Origin: Fen-549 sp050011315
Lineage (GTDB): Bacteria > Actinomycetota > Thermoleophilia > Gaiellales > Gaiellaceae
NCBI GenBank assembly: GCA_050011315.1
Contig: JBEKJI010000011.1
Location: 1-64,000 of the forward strand
DNA: 64,000 bases
Direction: 5' to 3'
The notes under the pieces: model-generated
Told to the model about the DNA's origin: nothing
The model's database searches: none
Seen by the model: only the letters and a program-made list of their open reading frames with translations
Translations under genes and position numbers: made by a program
Part shown: positions 38,297-46,653 of the stretch, piece by piece
Layout: every line of letters starts with the position of its first letter
How positions within the stretch are numbered: position 1 is the stretch's first letter

Positions 38297-40446
38297 GAGG
38301 TCATAGCGTACGCAGCGACGGCCGCCTGGCCGAAGGAGATGCAGGCGTCGTTGGGCGGAAGCAGGCGATGGACGAGAACGCGGAAGCCGAGCTCCTCGAG
38401 GCGCCGGCGCGTGCTCGCGAGCAGGCGCAGGTTCTGGAAGCAGCCGCCGGAGAGAACGACCGAACGCGGCTCGGCGGCGCGGGCGCAGGCCTCGGCGCAG
38501 GCAAGCGCGAGCCCTTCGTGGAAGGCCGCCGCTATCTCGGCGCGATCGCGCCCGGCCGCGAGATCGTCGTGCGCCGCGGCGATCAGATCGGCTGCGAGAA
38601 TGCGCTCGCTCTCGCTGCGACACGGGTAGGGCTCGGCCTCCTTGTGGCCGGCGAGTTGCTCCAGCTCGATCGCCGCCTGGCCCTCGTAACTGACCCGCTC
38701 GCGTACACCCAGGAGCGCCGCGGCGGCGTCGAACAGCCGCCCCGCGCCCGAGGAGAGGGGCGCGTTCACCTTCAGGCTCTCGCGCACGCGCGACCAGTCC
38801 GGGAAGGGAACCGGCCTCTCCGCCCGCTCGAGGTAGGCGGCCGCCACGCGCCAGGGCTCGCGCACCGCCGCCTCGCCGCCGGGCAGCGGCACGGGATCGA
38901 GATGGCCGATCCGCTCGAAGCCGGCCAGGTCGCAGCGCAAGAGCTCGCCGCCCCAGATCGTTCCGTCCGTGCCGTAGCCGGTGCCGTCGAGGACGAGCGC
39001 CAGCGCCGGGCCGGTCTCCCCGTTCTCGGCCAGGCAGGCGGCGGCGTGGGCGTGATGGTGCTGCACCTCGATCAGCTCCAGATCCTGACCTCGCGCCCAC
39101 TTGCTGCTCAGGTAGTCGGGGTGCAGGTCGCAGGCCACGAGCTCCGGCTCGACTGCGAGCATCGCCAGGTAGAGCTCTAGGTCGGTGCGGAAGGCGCGGT
39201 AGGCGAGCTCTGTGTCGAGGTCGCCGAGATGGGGCGAGAGGAAGGCCTGGTCGCCGCGGACGACGCAGAAGGTGCTCTTGAGCTCGGCGCCGGTGGCTAT
39301 GAGCGGGCTCCGTGCGCTGACCGGAAGGGGAAGAGCCGCGGGCGCGTAGCCGCGGGAGCGGCGGATCGGGAAGGCCGCGCGCACGACCGAGTCCTCGCAG
39401 CGACGCTCGATCGGGCGGTCGTGAGAGAGAAAGGCATCGGCGACCTCGCCGAGGCGCCGCTGCGCCTCCTCGTTCTCGAAGGCGATCGGCTCGTCGGAGA
39501 GGTTCCCGCTCGTCATCACCAGGGCGCCTGCGAAATCGGCACAGAGCAGGTGATGGAGCGGCGTGTAGGGGAGCATCACTCCAAGCCACTCGGTGGCGGG
39601 CGCGACCGACGGCGCGACGGGCGCCCCGGGGCGGCGCCGGGCAAGCACGATCGGGCGCTCGGCCGAGCGCAGCAGCGCCTCTTCATCGGCGCCGAGCTCG
39701 ACCAGGAGCTCCGGGCTCGAGGTCATGACCGCGAGCGGCTTCTCCTCCCGCCCCTTTCGGGCTCTGAGCCTGGCGACCGCCTGCTCGCTGGTCGCGTCGC
39801 AGGCGAGGTGGTAGCCGCCGAGCCCCTTGATCGCCACGATCTTTCCCTCGCGCAGCAGCGAGACGGCCTCTTCCAGCTCGAGCGAAAGCCTGGGGCCGCA
39901 ATCCGGGCAGCAGGTCGGCTCGGCGTGGAAGCGCCGGTCGCCCGGATCCTCGTACTCGCGCCGGCACTGATCGCACATCTCGAACGAGGCCATGGTCGTG
40001 TTCGCCCGGTCGTAGGGAACCGAGCGCACGATCGTGAAGCGCGGCCCGCAGTTTGTGCAGTTGACGAACGGGTAGCGGAAGCGGCGATCGCCGGGATCGA
40101 AGAGCTCGCGCAGGCAGTCGTCGCAGGTGGCGATGTCGGCAGGCACGAGAGCGGTGCGCTCGCCGTCCTCGGCGCTCGCCTCGATCACGAACTCGCGCTC
40201 GCCACGAGCTTCGATCTTGCTCGTCTCGAGCGAGGCGATGCGAGCAAGTGGAGGCGCCTGCTCGACCAGCGCGGCGGCAAAGAGGTCGAGCTCTTTCGGC
40301 TCGCCTTCGACCTCGACGACGACGCCCCGTGCGTCGTTCCGGACGAACCCGGCGAGCCCGTGGCGGTGCGCCAATCCATACACAAACGGTCGAAAACCGA
40401 CCCCTTGCACTACGCCCGCGACCTGCAGGCGCCTTCGCTGCGCCAC
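38287..40446 (-). CDS. hypF: Carbamoyltransferase HypF
   Basis: HypF uses carbamoyl phosphate and ATP to load a carbamoyl group on HypE. The 719-residue protein has the full domain order: acylphosphatase (VAGVVQGVGFRPFVYGLA), two zinc-finger units (CDDCLRELFDPGDRRFRYP, CDQCRREYEDPGDRRFHAE), a YrdC-like domain (IVAIKGLGGYHLACDAT) and a Kae1-like C-terminal domain with the metal motif VQHHHAHAAA. I chose GTG 40446 because the acylphosphatase begins right after it; the frame is open to 40554. It opens the leftward maturation operon. Confidence 0.95.
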   Translation of the reverse strand: MAQRRRLQVAGVVQGVGFRPFVYGLAHRHGLAGFVRNDARGVVVEVEGEPKELDLFAAALVEQAPPLARIASLETSKIEARGEREFVIEASAEDGERTALVPADIATCDDCLRELFDPGDRRFRYPFVNCTNCGPRFTIVRSVPYDRANTTMASFEMCDQCRREYEDPGDRRFHAEPTCCPDCGPRLSLELEEAVSLLREGKIVAIKGLGGYHLACDATSEQAVARLRARKGREEKPLAVMTSSPELLVELGADEEALLRSAERPIVLARRRPGAPVAPSVAPATEWLGVMLPYTPLHHLLCADFAGALVMTSGNLSDEPIAFENEEAQRRLGEVADAFLSHDRPIERRCEDSVVRAAFPIRRSRGYAPAALPLPVSARSPLIATGAELKSTFCVVRGDQAFLSPHLGDLDTELAYRAFRTDLELYLAMLAVEPELVACDLHPDYLSSKWARGQDLELIEVQHHHAHAAACLAENGETGPALALVLDGTGYGTDGTIWGGELLRCDLAGFERIGHLDPVPLPGGEAAVREPWRVAAAYLERAERPVPFPDWSRVRESLKVNAPLSSGAGRLFDAAAALLGVRERVSYEGQAAIELEQLAGHKEAEPYPCRSESERILAADLIAAAHDDLAAGRDRAEIAAAFHEGLALACAEACARAAEPRSVVLSGGCFQNLRLLASTRRRLEELGFRVLVHRLLPPNDACISFGQAAVAAYAMTSCA

Positions 40447-40480
40447 GGTTCCGTCTCTCTCAGATAAAGTCGTCACCGCT

Positions 40481-40500
40481 TCAGCGTAGATGTACGCTGA
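40481..40500. promoter_or_regulatory. 20-bp palindrome between hypF and the hydrogenase operon
   Basis: TCAGCGTAGATGTACGCTGA is an 8-bp perfect inverted repeat with a 4-base spacer, 35 bases upstream of hypF. A further half-site, TACGCTGA, is at 40626-40633, close to the start of the divergent hydrogenase operon. The placement suggests an operator that coordinates both operons. Confidence 0.55.
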
Positions 40501-40656
40501 AGCCACCGGCATCGGTGCCGTTGTTCGGGGCGTGCGGGCTTCCCGCAAGCGCATCGGGCCGGGCTACCGATGCGAGAGCAGAGGCGGCCCGAAAAGCTTC
40601 GGCTGCCGCCCCGGAGAAAGGGATTTACGCTGACGAGCGAACGAAAGGAGCAAGCC

Positions 40657-41769
40657 ATGCGGGCCGTTCTCGCGCCCGAGGCGCTCGAAGCGATCGTTGA
40701 GGTACTTCGCCGTCGTGACTGGCGCGTCGTCGCGCCGACAGTCCGCGACAGGGCGATCGTTTACGGTGAGATCGCTTCTGCCGCCGAGCTTCCAGTTGGA
40801 TGGAAGGACGTACAGGCCCCGGGCTCGTACCGGCTGGAGCGCCGCGACGACGAAGCCCGCTTCGGATACGCGGTTGGACCGCAGTCGTGGAAGCGCGAGC
40901 TACTCACTCCCAGCGTGCGCCTGCTTCAGATCGAGCGCACGAACGGGAGCTTCAAGGTGGCCAAGAACGCCGCCGAGACGAAGCGAACTGCCTTCTTCGG
41001 CGTCCGGCCTTGCGAGGTCGCCGCGATCAAGATCCAGGATCGCGTTCTCATCGGCGGCCCCCACGCCGACGAGGACTACCTGAATCGGCGCAAGAACTCG
41101 TTCGTCATCGCCGTCAACTGCGGCGAGCCGGCGGAGAACTGCTTCTGCGCCTCGATGGGCACCGGCCCCAGGGCCGAGGACGGCTACGACCTCGTCCTGA
41201 CCGAGATCCTCGACGGCAGCCACCGCTTCCTGGCCGAAGCCGGTACCGACGAGGGCGCCGAGCTGCTGGCCGAGCTCCCGCAGCAGCCGGCCGAAAAAGC
41301 CGATCTCACGGCCGCCGAGAAGGTCACCGACGCGGCCCGCGAGCGGATGGGAATCACGCTCGATCGCAGCGACGTACACGATCTCCTGCTCGCCAATCTC
41401 GAGCACGAGCGCTACGACGACGTCGCCGCCCGCTGCCTTGCCTGCACGAACTGCACGCTCGCCTGCCCGACCTGCTTCTGTACCACGGTCGACGACACGA
41501 ACAGTCTCTCGGGCGAAGCCAACGACCGGGTCCGCATTTGGGATTCCTGCTTCACGCTTCAGTACTCGGAGATGCACGGCGGCGGCACGCGCAGGGAGAC
41601 GAAATCGCGCTACCGCCAATGGTTGATTCACAAGCTGTCCACCTGGCACGACCAGTTCGACACTCTCGGCTGCGTCGGTTGCGGTCGCTGCATCACCTGG
41701 TGCCCGGTCGGAATCGACATTCGCGAGGAAGTTGCCGCAATAAGAGCGACCCAGGAGGCCAAGTCGTGA
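40657..41769 (+). CDS. hydB: Group 3b [NiFe] hydrogenase beta subunit (iron-sulfur)
   Basis: This 370-residue electron-transfer subunit belongs to the NAD(P)-linked group 3b (sulfhydrogenase-type) hydrogenases. Two 4Fe-4S motifs are clear: CLACTNCTLACPTCFC and CVGCGRCITWCPVGID. Further conserved blocks are FFGVRPCEVAAIKIQD and VNCGEPAENCFCASMGTGP. It passes electrons between the small subunit and the flavin subunit in the cytoplasm. ATG 40657 has AAGGAG upstream; the frame is open further back without similarity. Its stop overlaps the next start (GTGA). Confidence 0.93.
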   Translation: MRAVLAPEALEAIVEVLRRRDWRVVAPTVRDRAIVYGEIASAAELPVGWKDVQAPGSYRLERRDDEARFGYAVGPQSWKRELLTPSVRLLQIERTNGSFKVAKNAAETKRTAFFGVRPCEVAAIKIQDRVLIGGPHADEDYLNRRKNSFVIAVNCGEPAENCFCASMGTGPRAEDGYDLVLTEILDGSHRFLAEAGTDEGAELLAELPQQPAEKADLTAAEKVTDAARERMGITLDRSDVHDLLLANLEHERYDDVAARCLACTNCTLACPTCFCTTVDDTNSLSGEANDRVRIWDSCFTLQYSEMHGGGTRRETKSRYRQWLIHKLSTWHDQFDTLGCVGCGRCITWCPVGIDIREEVAAIRATQEAKS

Positions 41770-42230
41770 AGACGTTGGATGCTGTTATCGCCGAGAGCCC
41801 GGTCTTCGCCGGACTCACCCAGGAGCAGCTCGAATTCATCGCGGGCTGCGCCCAGAACGTTCACTTCGAGGAAGGCCAGCAGATCGCCAAGCGCGGCGAT
41901 TCGGCCGACGTCTTCTACCTCCTCCGCATGGGCGAGGTTGCGCTCGACATCGACGTCCCGAACAAGAATCCGGTGCGCGTCGACACGGTCGAGCCCGGGC
42001 AGGTCCTTGGCTGGGCGTGGCTGATTCCGCCCTATCAGTGGAACTACGACGTCACCGCCACCGAGCTCGTTCGCGCCGTCTCTTTCGACGGTGCCTGTAT
42101 CCGCGACAAGTGCGCGTCGGATACCGAGCTCGGCTACGCGCTGCTCATGCGTTTCTCCCAGGTAATCGTCGGGCGCCTGCAGGCGACCCGCCTACGACTT
42201 CTCGATATCTATGGCACAGACTCTCACTGA
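41766..42230 (+). CDS. Cyclic nucleotide-binding-domain protein within the hydrogenase operon
   Basis: This 154-residue protein is a single cyclic nucleotide-binding domain of the CRP fold: SPVFAGLTQEQLEFIAGCAQ, FEEGQQIAKRGDSADVFYLL, then VEPGQVLGWAWLIPPYQWN at the phosphate-binding cassette position. It lacks a helix-turn-helix, so it does not bind DNA as CRP does. Its GTG overlaps the end of the beta subunit gene and its own end overlaps the gamma gene by 20 bases, so it is made with the enzyme. I recall similar genes in mycobacterial hyh operons. It may be a regulatory or structural subunit. Confidence 0.87.
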   Translation: MKTLDAVIAESPVFAGLTQEQLEFIAGCAQNVHFEEGQQIAKRGDSADVFYLLRMGEVALDIDVPNKNPVRVDTVEPGQVLGWAWLIPPYQWNYDVTATELVRAVSFDGACIRDKCASDTELGYALLMRFSQVIVGRLQATRLRLLDIYGTDSH

Positions 42231-43065
42231 GACCGCCGGCTCGCTCGAGGCTATGACACCCGTCCCGTACGCGGTGACGGCAAAGCGGCAAGACACGTAC
42301 GACACCTGGACGCTCGAGCTGGAGCCCGTCGACGGCGCTCCAATCGTCCCTGGCCCCGGCCAGTTCAACATGCTCTACGCCTTCGGCGTCGGCGAGGTGC
42401 CGATTTCGAACGCGGGAAACTTCGATACCGACGCGCGGCTCGTGCACACGATCCGCGCGGTCGGTGCGGTCACCAAGGCGCTCTGCGCCGCCGAGCTTGG
42501 CACCGTGATCGGTGTCCGCGGACCCTTCGGCAACACCTGGCCGATCGAGGATGCGAGGGGCAAGGACGTGGTCATCGTCGCAGGCGGCATCGGCCTTCCG
42601 CCGCTCCGCCCGGCGATCTACCACGTGCTCAAGAACCGCAAGGACTACGGCCGTTTCGTGCTTCTTTACGGAGCGCGCACGCCCTCCGACATGGTCTTCC
42701 TCGACGAGGTCAAGAATTGGCAGTGCGACTACGACGTCGATCTCGACCTGATCGTCGATGCCGGCGACACCGACTGGAAGGGCAAGGTCGGCCTGGTCAC
42801 CAAGCTGATTCCGCCGGCAGATTTCGACGCCGACGTCGCCAAGGGCTTCATCGTCGGGCCGGAGATCATGATGAAGTTCGTCGCCCAGGAGCTGATGAAC
42901 CGCGACCTGCCGGCCGAGTCGATCTACGTCTCGCTCGAGCGCACGATGCGCTGCGGCGTTGGCCTCTGCGGGCACTGTCAGGTTGGCCCCACGATCGTCT
43001 GCCGTGACGGCGCTGTCTACACGTGGGCCGAGGTCGAGAACCTTATAGCCGTGAAGGAGCTCTAG
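42211..43065 (+). CDS. hydG: Group 3b hydrogenase gamma subunit (FAD/NAD(P) reductase)
   Basis: This 284-residue ferredoxin-reductase-type subunit joins the hydrogenase to NAD(P). The FAD region is PGPGQFNMLYAFGVGEVPIS, the pyridine nucleotide region is VVIVAGGIGLPPLRPAIYHVL (in part), and a C-terminal 2Fe-2S motif is MRCGVGLCGHCQVGPTIVC. Conserved parts match dihydroorotate-dehydrogenase electron-transfer-like proteins and sulfhydrogenase gamma subunits. It ends directly before the small subunit ATG. Confidence 0.94.
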   Translation: MAQTLTETAGSLEAMTPVPYAVTAKRQDTYDTWTLELEPVDGAPIVPGPGQFNMLYAFGVGEVPISNAGNFDTDARLVHTIRAVGAVTKALCAAELGTVIGVRGPFGNTWPIEDARGKDVVIVAGGIGLPPLRPAIYHVLKNRKDYGRFVLLYGARTPSDMVFLDEVKNWQCDYDVDLDLIVDAGDTDWKGKVGLVTKLIPPADFDADVAKGFIVGPEIMMKFVAQELMNRDLPAESIYVSLERTMRCGVGLCGHCQVGPTIVCRDGAVYTWAEVENLIAVKEL

Positions 43066-43833
43066 ATGGCCGATCTACCGACAATCGCAGTCTGGAAGTT
43101 CTCGTCCTGCGACGGCTGCCAGCTCACGCTGCTCGATTGCGAGGACGAGCTGCTCGGGATCCTCGGCCGCGTCCAGATCGCCTACTTCCCCGAGGCCACC
43201 CGGGCCGAGATCGAAGGCCCCTGGGACGTCTCACTCGTCGAGGGCTCGGTCACGACGCCCGAAGAGGCCGAGCGGACCAAGGAAATCCGCGAGAAGTCGG
43301 GCCTCGTCGTGGCGATCGGTGCCTGCGCCACCGCAGGCGGTATTCAGGCGCTGCGCAACTGGGCCAACGTCAAGGAATACGCAGGTCTCGTTTACGCGCA
43401 CCCCGAGTACCTCGACACGCTCGAGACCTCGACTCCGCACTCCGACCACATCCAAGTCGACCTGGAGCTGCAGGGCTGCCCGATCTCGAAGGTCCAGCTC
43501 GTAGACACGCTCCTGGCCGTTCTCTCGGGCAGGCGTCCGAACGTGCCCACTGCCTCCGTCTGCACCGAGTGCAAGCGCCGTGAGACACCATGCGTGCAGG
43601 TGCTCGGGACCGCCTGCCTCGGCCCAGTGACTCAGGCCGGTTGCGGTGCCATCTGTCCCTCCTACGCCCGCGGCTGCTATGGCTGCTTCGGGCCCAAAGA
43701 GACGCCGAACACCGTCTCGCTGGCCAGGCGCTGGAGCGAGATGGGCGTCAGCGAGGATGCCCTGCTACGCGCCTTCCGTACCTTTAACGGCTACAAGCCT
43801 GCCTTCCGCGAGGAGAGTGCCCGTCATGGCTGA
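43066..43833 (+). CDS. hydD: Group 3b hydrogenase delta (small) subunit
   Basis: This 255-residue small subunit binds the proximal 4Fe-4S cluster next to the NiFe site. Its cluster ligands are in KFSSCDGCQLTLLD, AIGACATAGG and LQGCPISK. More cysteines in VCTECKRRETPC and CGAICPSYARGCYGCFGPKE fit the additional clusters of group 3 enzymes. There is no Tat signal, so the enzyme is cytoplasmic. It begins one base after the gamma gene stop and overlaps the large subunit gene by 8 bases. Confidence 0.95.
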   Translation: MADLPTIAVWKFSSCDGCQLTLLDCEDELLGILGRVQIAYFPEATRAEIEGPWDVSLVEGSVTTPEEAERTKEIREKSGLVVAIGACATAGGIQALRNWANVKEYAGLVYAHPEYLDTLETSTPHSDHIQVDLELQGCPISKVQLVDTLLAVLSGRRPNVPTASVCTECKRRETPCVQVLGTACLGPVTQAGCGAICPSYARGCYGCFGPKETPNTVSLARRWSEMGVSEDALLRAFRTFNGYKPAFREESARHG

Positions 43834-45124
43834 TGAGACCCGCACCATCAAGACCGATTACCTGGCCCGAGTCGAGGGCGAGGGTGGAATGCTCATCCGC
43901 CTCAAGGCAGGCGAGATCGAAGAGGTCAAGCTCAACATCTTCGAGCCCCCGCGCTTCTTCGAAGCTTTCTTGCGCGGCCGCTACTTCACCGAGGCGCCCG
44001 ACATCACCGCCCGCATCTGCGGAATCTGCCCGGTCGCCTACCAGATGGCGGCCTGCAACTCGATGGAGTCGATCTGCGACGTCAAGGTCGAGGGCCAGAT
44101 CAAGGCGCTCAGGCGCCTGCTCTACTGCGGCGAGTGGATCGAGAGCCACGCGCTCCACATCTACATGCTCCACGCCCCCGACTTCCTCGGCTATCCGAGC
44201 GCGATCGAGATCGCCAAGGACGCACCCGAGGTAGTCGAGACGGCTCTGCGCCTGAAGAAGATCGGTAACTACGTCATGACCGTCATCGGTGGCCGCGAGA
44301 TCCACCCGATCAACGTCAAAGTCGGCGGCTTCTACCGGGCGCCCTCGAAGGCCGAGCTGGAGGCGATGGTGCCCGACCTCGAGTGGGCGCTTCAGACCTC
44401 GCTCGAGACGGTCAAGTGGGCGAACACGCTCGACTTCCCCGACTTCGAGATGGACTACGAGTTCGCCGCGCTGGATGCCGGCGGCGTCTATCCGATCGAG
44501 GGCGGCAAGCGCTTCGTCTCGAACAGGGGTCTCGGCATCCCGATCGACGAGTTCTACGAGCACGTGATCGAGGAGCACGTCGAGCACGCGAACGCGCTCC
44601 AGGGGCACATGAAAGAGCGCGGCTCCTTCCTGGTCGGTCCGCTGGCCCGCTACGCGCTCTGGTACGACCTGCTCTCGCCCGAGGCGCGCGGCGCCGCGGA
44701 GGGTATCGGGCTGCCGAAGGTGGTCAAGAATCCGTTCAAGAGCATCCTGGTGCGCTCGGTCGAGTTGGTCGAGGCCTGCGTCGAGGCGCTGCGACTGATC
44801 CGCGAGTACGAGCAGCCTTCCGAGCCGGCCCTCGGGGTCGTGCCCAAGGCGGGAGCCGCCTGCGGCGCGAGCGAGGCCCCGCGCGGGACGCTCTGCCACC
44901 GCTACGAGATCGACGCGAACGGGATCATCCTCGACGCCACGATCACCCCGCCGACGGCGCAGAACCAGCCGCAGATCGAAGCCGACCTGCGCGGGTTCGT
45001 GGGCAAGTTCATGGATCTTCCGCACGAAGAGCTAACGCTCCGCTGCGAGCAGGCGATCCGGAACTACGACCCCTGCATCTCCTGCGCCACGCACTTCCTG
45101 ACGCTAGAGATCGAACGAACGTGA
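43826..45124 (+). CDS. hydA: Group 3b hydrogenase alpha (large, NiFe) subunit
   Basis: This 432-residue catalytic subunit holds the NiFe site. The L1 motif is ARICGICPVAYQ and the L2 motif is YDPCISCATHF; their four cysteines bind Ni and Fe. After the L2 histidine a short tail (FLTLEIERT) remains, the part usually cut off by the endopeptidase encoded by the next gene. GAGGAG precedes ATG 43826. Its stop overlaps the endopeptidase start (GTGA). It should catalyse reversible H2 oxidation with NAD(P). Confidence 0.96.
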   Translation: MADETRTIKTDYLARVEGEGGMLIRLKAGEIEEVKLNIFEPPRFFEAFLRGRYFTEAPDITARICGICPVAYQMAACNSMESICDVKVEGQIKALRRLLYCGEWIESHALHIYMLHAPDFLGYPSAIEIAKDAPEVVETALRLKKIGNYVMTVIGGREIHPINVKVGGFYRAPSKAELEAMVPDLEWALQTSLETVKWANTLDFPDFEMDYEFAALDAGGVYPIEGGKRFVSNRGLGIPIDEFYEHVIEEHVEHANALQGHMKERGSFLVGPLARYALWYDLLSPEARGAAEGIGLPKVVKNPFKSILVRSVELVEACVEALRLIREYEQPSEPALGVVPKAGAACGASEAPRGTLCHRYEIDANGIILDATITPPTAQNQPQIEADLRGFVGKFMDLPHEELTLRCEQAIRNYDPCISCATHFLTLEIERT

Positions 45125-45588
45125 ACGAAATCCTCGTCGTCGGCGTCGGCAACAGTTGGCGCGGCGACGACTCGGTAGGACTCGAAGTCGCGCGCGCTCT
45201 GCGCGCGCGACTTCCCGAATCCGTTCGCGTTCTCGCCACCGAGGCCGAGCAGTCGAGCCTGCTAGACGAGTGGGAGGGTTGCGACACGGTGCTGATCGTC
45301 GACGCGGTGCACTCCGACGTCGCTCCCGGCTCGATACACCGCGTCGATCTCAACGCCGGGGTCGTCCCGCACGCCGTTCTGCGGGGCTCGACCCACCATT
45401 TCTCGCTCGGTGACACGATCGAGCTGGCGCGCGCACTAAAGCGTTTACCCGCCACGGCGATCTTCCTCGGCATCGAGGGCGAGAGCTACGGCGCCGGCGA
45501 GGAGCTTTCCTCCGCGGTCGCGGCGGCGGTGCCCGCTATCGTCGAGGAGATCGCCAAAGAGGTCGAAGCCCTGTCTCAGGAGCACTGA
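45121..45588 (+). CDS. Hydrogenase maturation endopeptidase (HycI/HybD family)
   Basis: This 155-residue protease removes the C-terminal tail of the large subunit after nickel insertion. The nickel-sensing and catalytic region is GVGNSWRGDDSVGLEVAR, with the conserved acidic site, followed by IVDAVHSDVAPGS and STHHFSLGDTIELA, which carry the second Asp and the His of the family. The start is GTG 45121, overlapping the large subunit stop. It is translationally coupled to hypA by TGATG. Confidence 0.93.
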   Translation: MNEILVVGVGNSWRGDDSVGLEVARALRARLPESVRVLATEAEQSSLLDEWEGCDTVLIVDAVHSDVAPGSIHRVDLNAGVVPHAVLRGSTHHFSLGDTIELARALKRLPATAIFLGIEGESYGAGEELSSAVAAAVPAIVEEIAKEVEALSQEH

Positions 45589-45854
45589 TGCACGAGCAGG
45601 CCACAATCCGAGACCTGGTTCGCACCGTCGAGCACGTCGCCACCGAAAACGACGCCACTCGCGTCGTTAGCATCAAGGTGCGTCTGGGCGCGCTTTCGCA
45701 CTTCACCCCCGAGCACTTCCTCGAGCACTGGCAGGACGCCACCGGCGGCACCATCGCCGAGGGCTCCGCAGTCGAATCGGAGCTGTCGGAAGACCTGACC
45801 GACCCGAACGCCCATGGCGTCATCCTCGAAGACGTCGAGATCGCGCTCGACTAA
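45588..45854 (+). CDS. hypA: HypA-like nickel chaperone without a zinc domain
   Basis: This 88-residue protein starts MHEQATIRDLVRTVEHVA, with the nickel-binding His2 of HypA, and continues VVSIKVRLGALSHFTPEHFLEHWQ. Standard HypA (about 113 residues) then has a zinc loop of four cysteines. Here that part is replaced by ESELSEDLTDPNAHGVI without any cysteine, ending LEDVEIALD as usual. It can bind nickel through the N-terminus but not structural zinc. HypB, its GTPase partner, is not in the window. Confidence 0.88.
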   Translation: MHEQATIRDLVRTVEHVATENDATRVVSIKVRLGALSHFTPEHFLEHWQDATGGTIAEGSAVESELSEDLTDPNAHGVILEDVEIALD

Positions 45855-45873
45855 CGTCTCGATTCCGGATCGA

Positions 45874-46512
45874 ATGAGCGACCACGAGAAGATGATCGTT
45901 CGGGCCGGCTACGACGCAATCGCCGAGCGCTATCTCGCTTGGAGCGAGAGCGTGGGCAACGACCCACGCGCTCGTTTTTTCGGCGAGCTCGCCGGCCGGC
46001 TGCCTGACGGCGCGCGAGTCCTCGATCTGGGATGCGGCGCCGGAATCCCATCTACGCGTCTCCTCGCGGAGCGATTCGAAGTTGTTGGCGTAGACATCTC
46101 AGAAGTACAGCTCCAGCTAGCACGGAAGAACGTTCCTGAGGCGACTTTCGTCCATGGCGACTTCTCCGAGCTGGCCTTCCCTGATGAGTCGTTCGACGGG
46201 ATTACCGCCTTCTATTCGATCTCGCACGTCCCGCGCGACGAGCACGCTCGACTGTTTGCGCGAGTCGCAGGCTGGCTGAAGCCGGGCGGCCTGTTTCTCG
46301 CGACTCTCGGCGCTAATGGAAGCCCGGACTGGACTGGAGAGTGGCTAGGTTTCCCGATGTTCTTCAGCAGCCACGACGCCAAAGAGAACCGTCGCTTACT
46401 CCGTGACGCTGGGCTCTCGCTCGTGCTCGACGAGGTCGTTGCAGTGCGCGAGCCAGAGGGCGAGGTCACGTTTCTTTGGGTGCTCACGCAGAAGCCCGCG
46501 GCGCCGTACTAG
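45874..46512 (+). CDS. Class I SAM-dependent methyltransferase
   Basis: This 212-residue protein has the Rossmann methyltransferase pattern: motif I in ARVLDLGCGAGIPSTRLLA, motif II in VVGVDISEVQLQLA, the post-motif in FVHGDFSELAFPDESFDGI and motif III in LKPGGLFLATLG. The substrate is unknown. It begins 19 bases after hypA without a strong ribosome site. The base composition looks less GC-rich than the hydrogenase genes, so it may not belong to that operon functionally. Confidence 0.9.
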   Translation: MSDHEKMIVRAGYDAIAERYLAWSESVGNDPRARFFGELAGRLPDGARVLDLGCGAGIPSTRLLAERFEVVGVDISEVQLQLARKNVPEATFVHGDFSELAFPDESFDGITAFYSISHVPRDEHARLFARVAGWLKPGGLFLATLGANGSPDWTGEWLGFPMFFSSHDAKENRRLLRDAGLSLVLDEVVAVREPEGEVTFLWVLTQKPAAPY

Positions 46513-46653
46513 ATCTCGAATCCTCATCCCGCTCCGACGGATCGAAAACCCTCCAGGCCAGCGAGCTGTTTGCTACGGGCGCGACCGGACTTGACTTCGA
46601 GCGCGCTCTAGCTCGTACGGTAGGTACGAGATCAAGAGCGAAAGGAGAGTCGG

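Noticed and set aside
38297..39589. Upstream extension of the hypC frame inside hypF
   Set aside because: Only the last 91 codons, from ATG 38296, are HypC. The upstream part is hypF read in the wrong frame.
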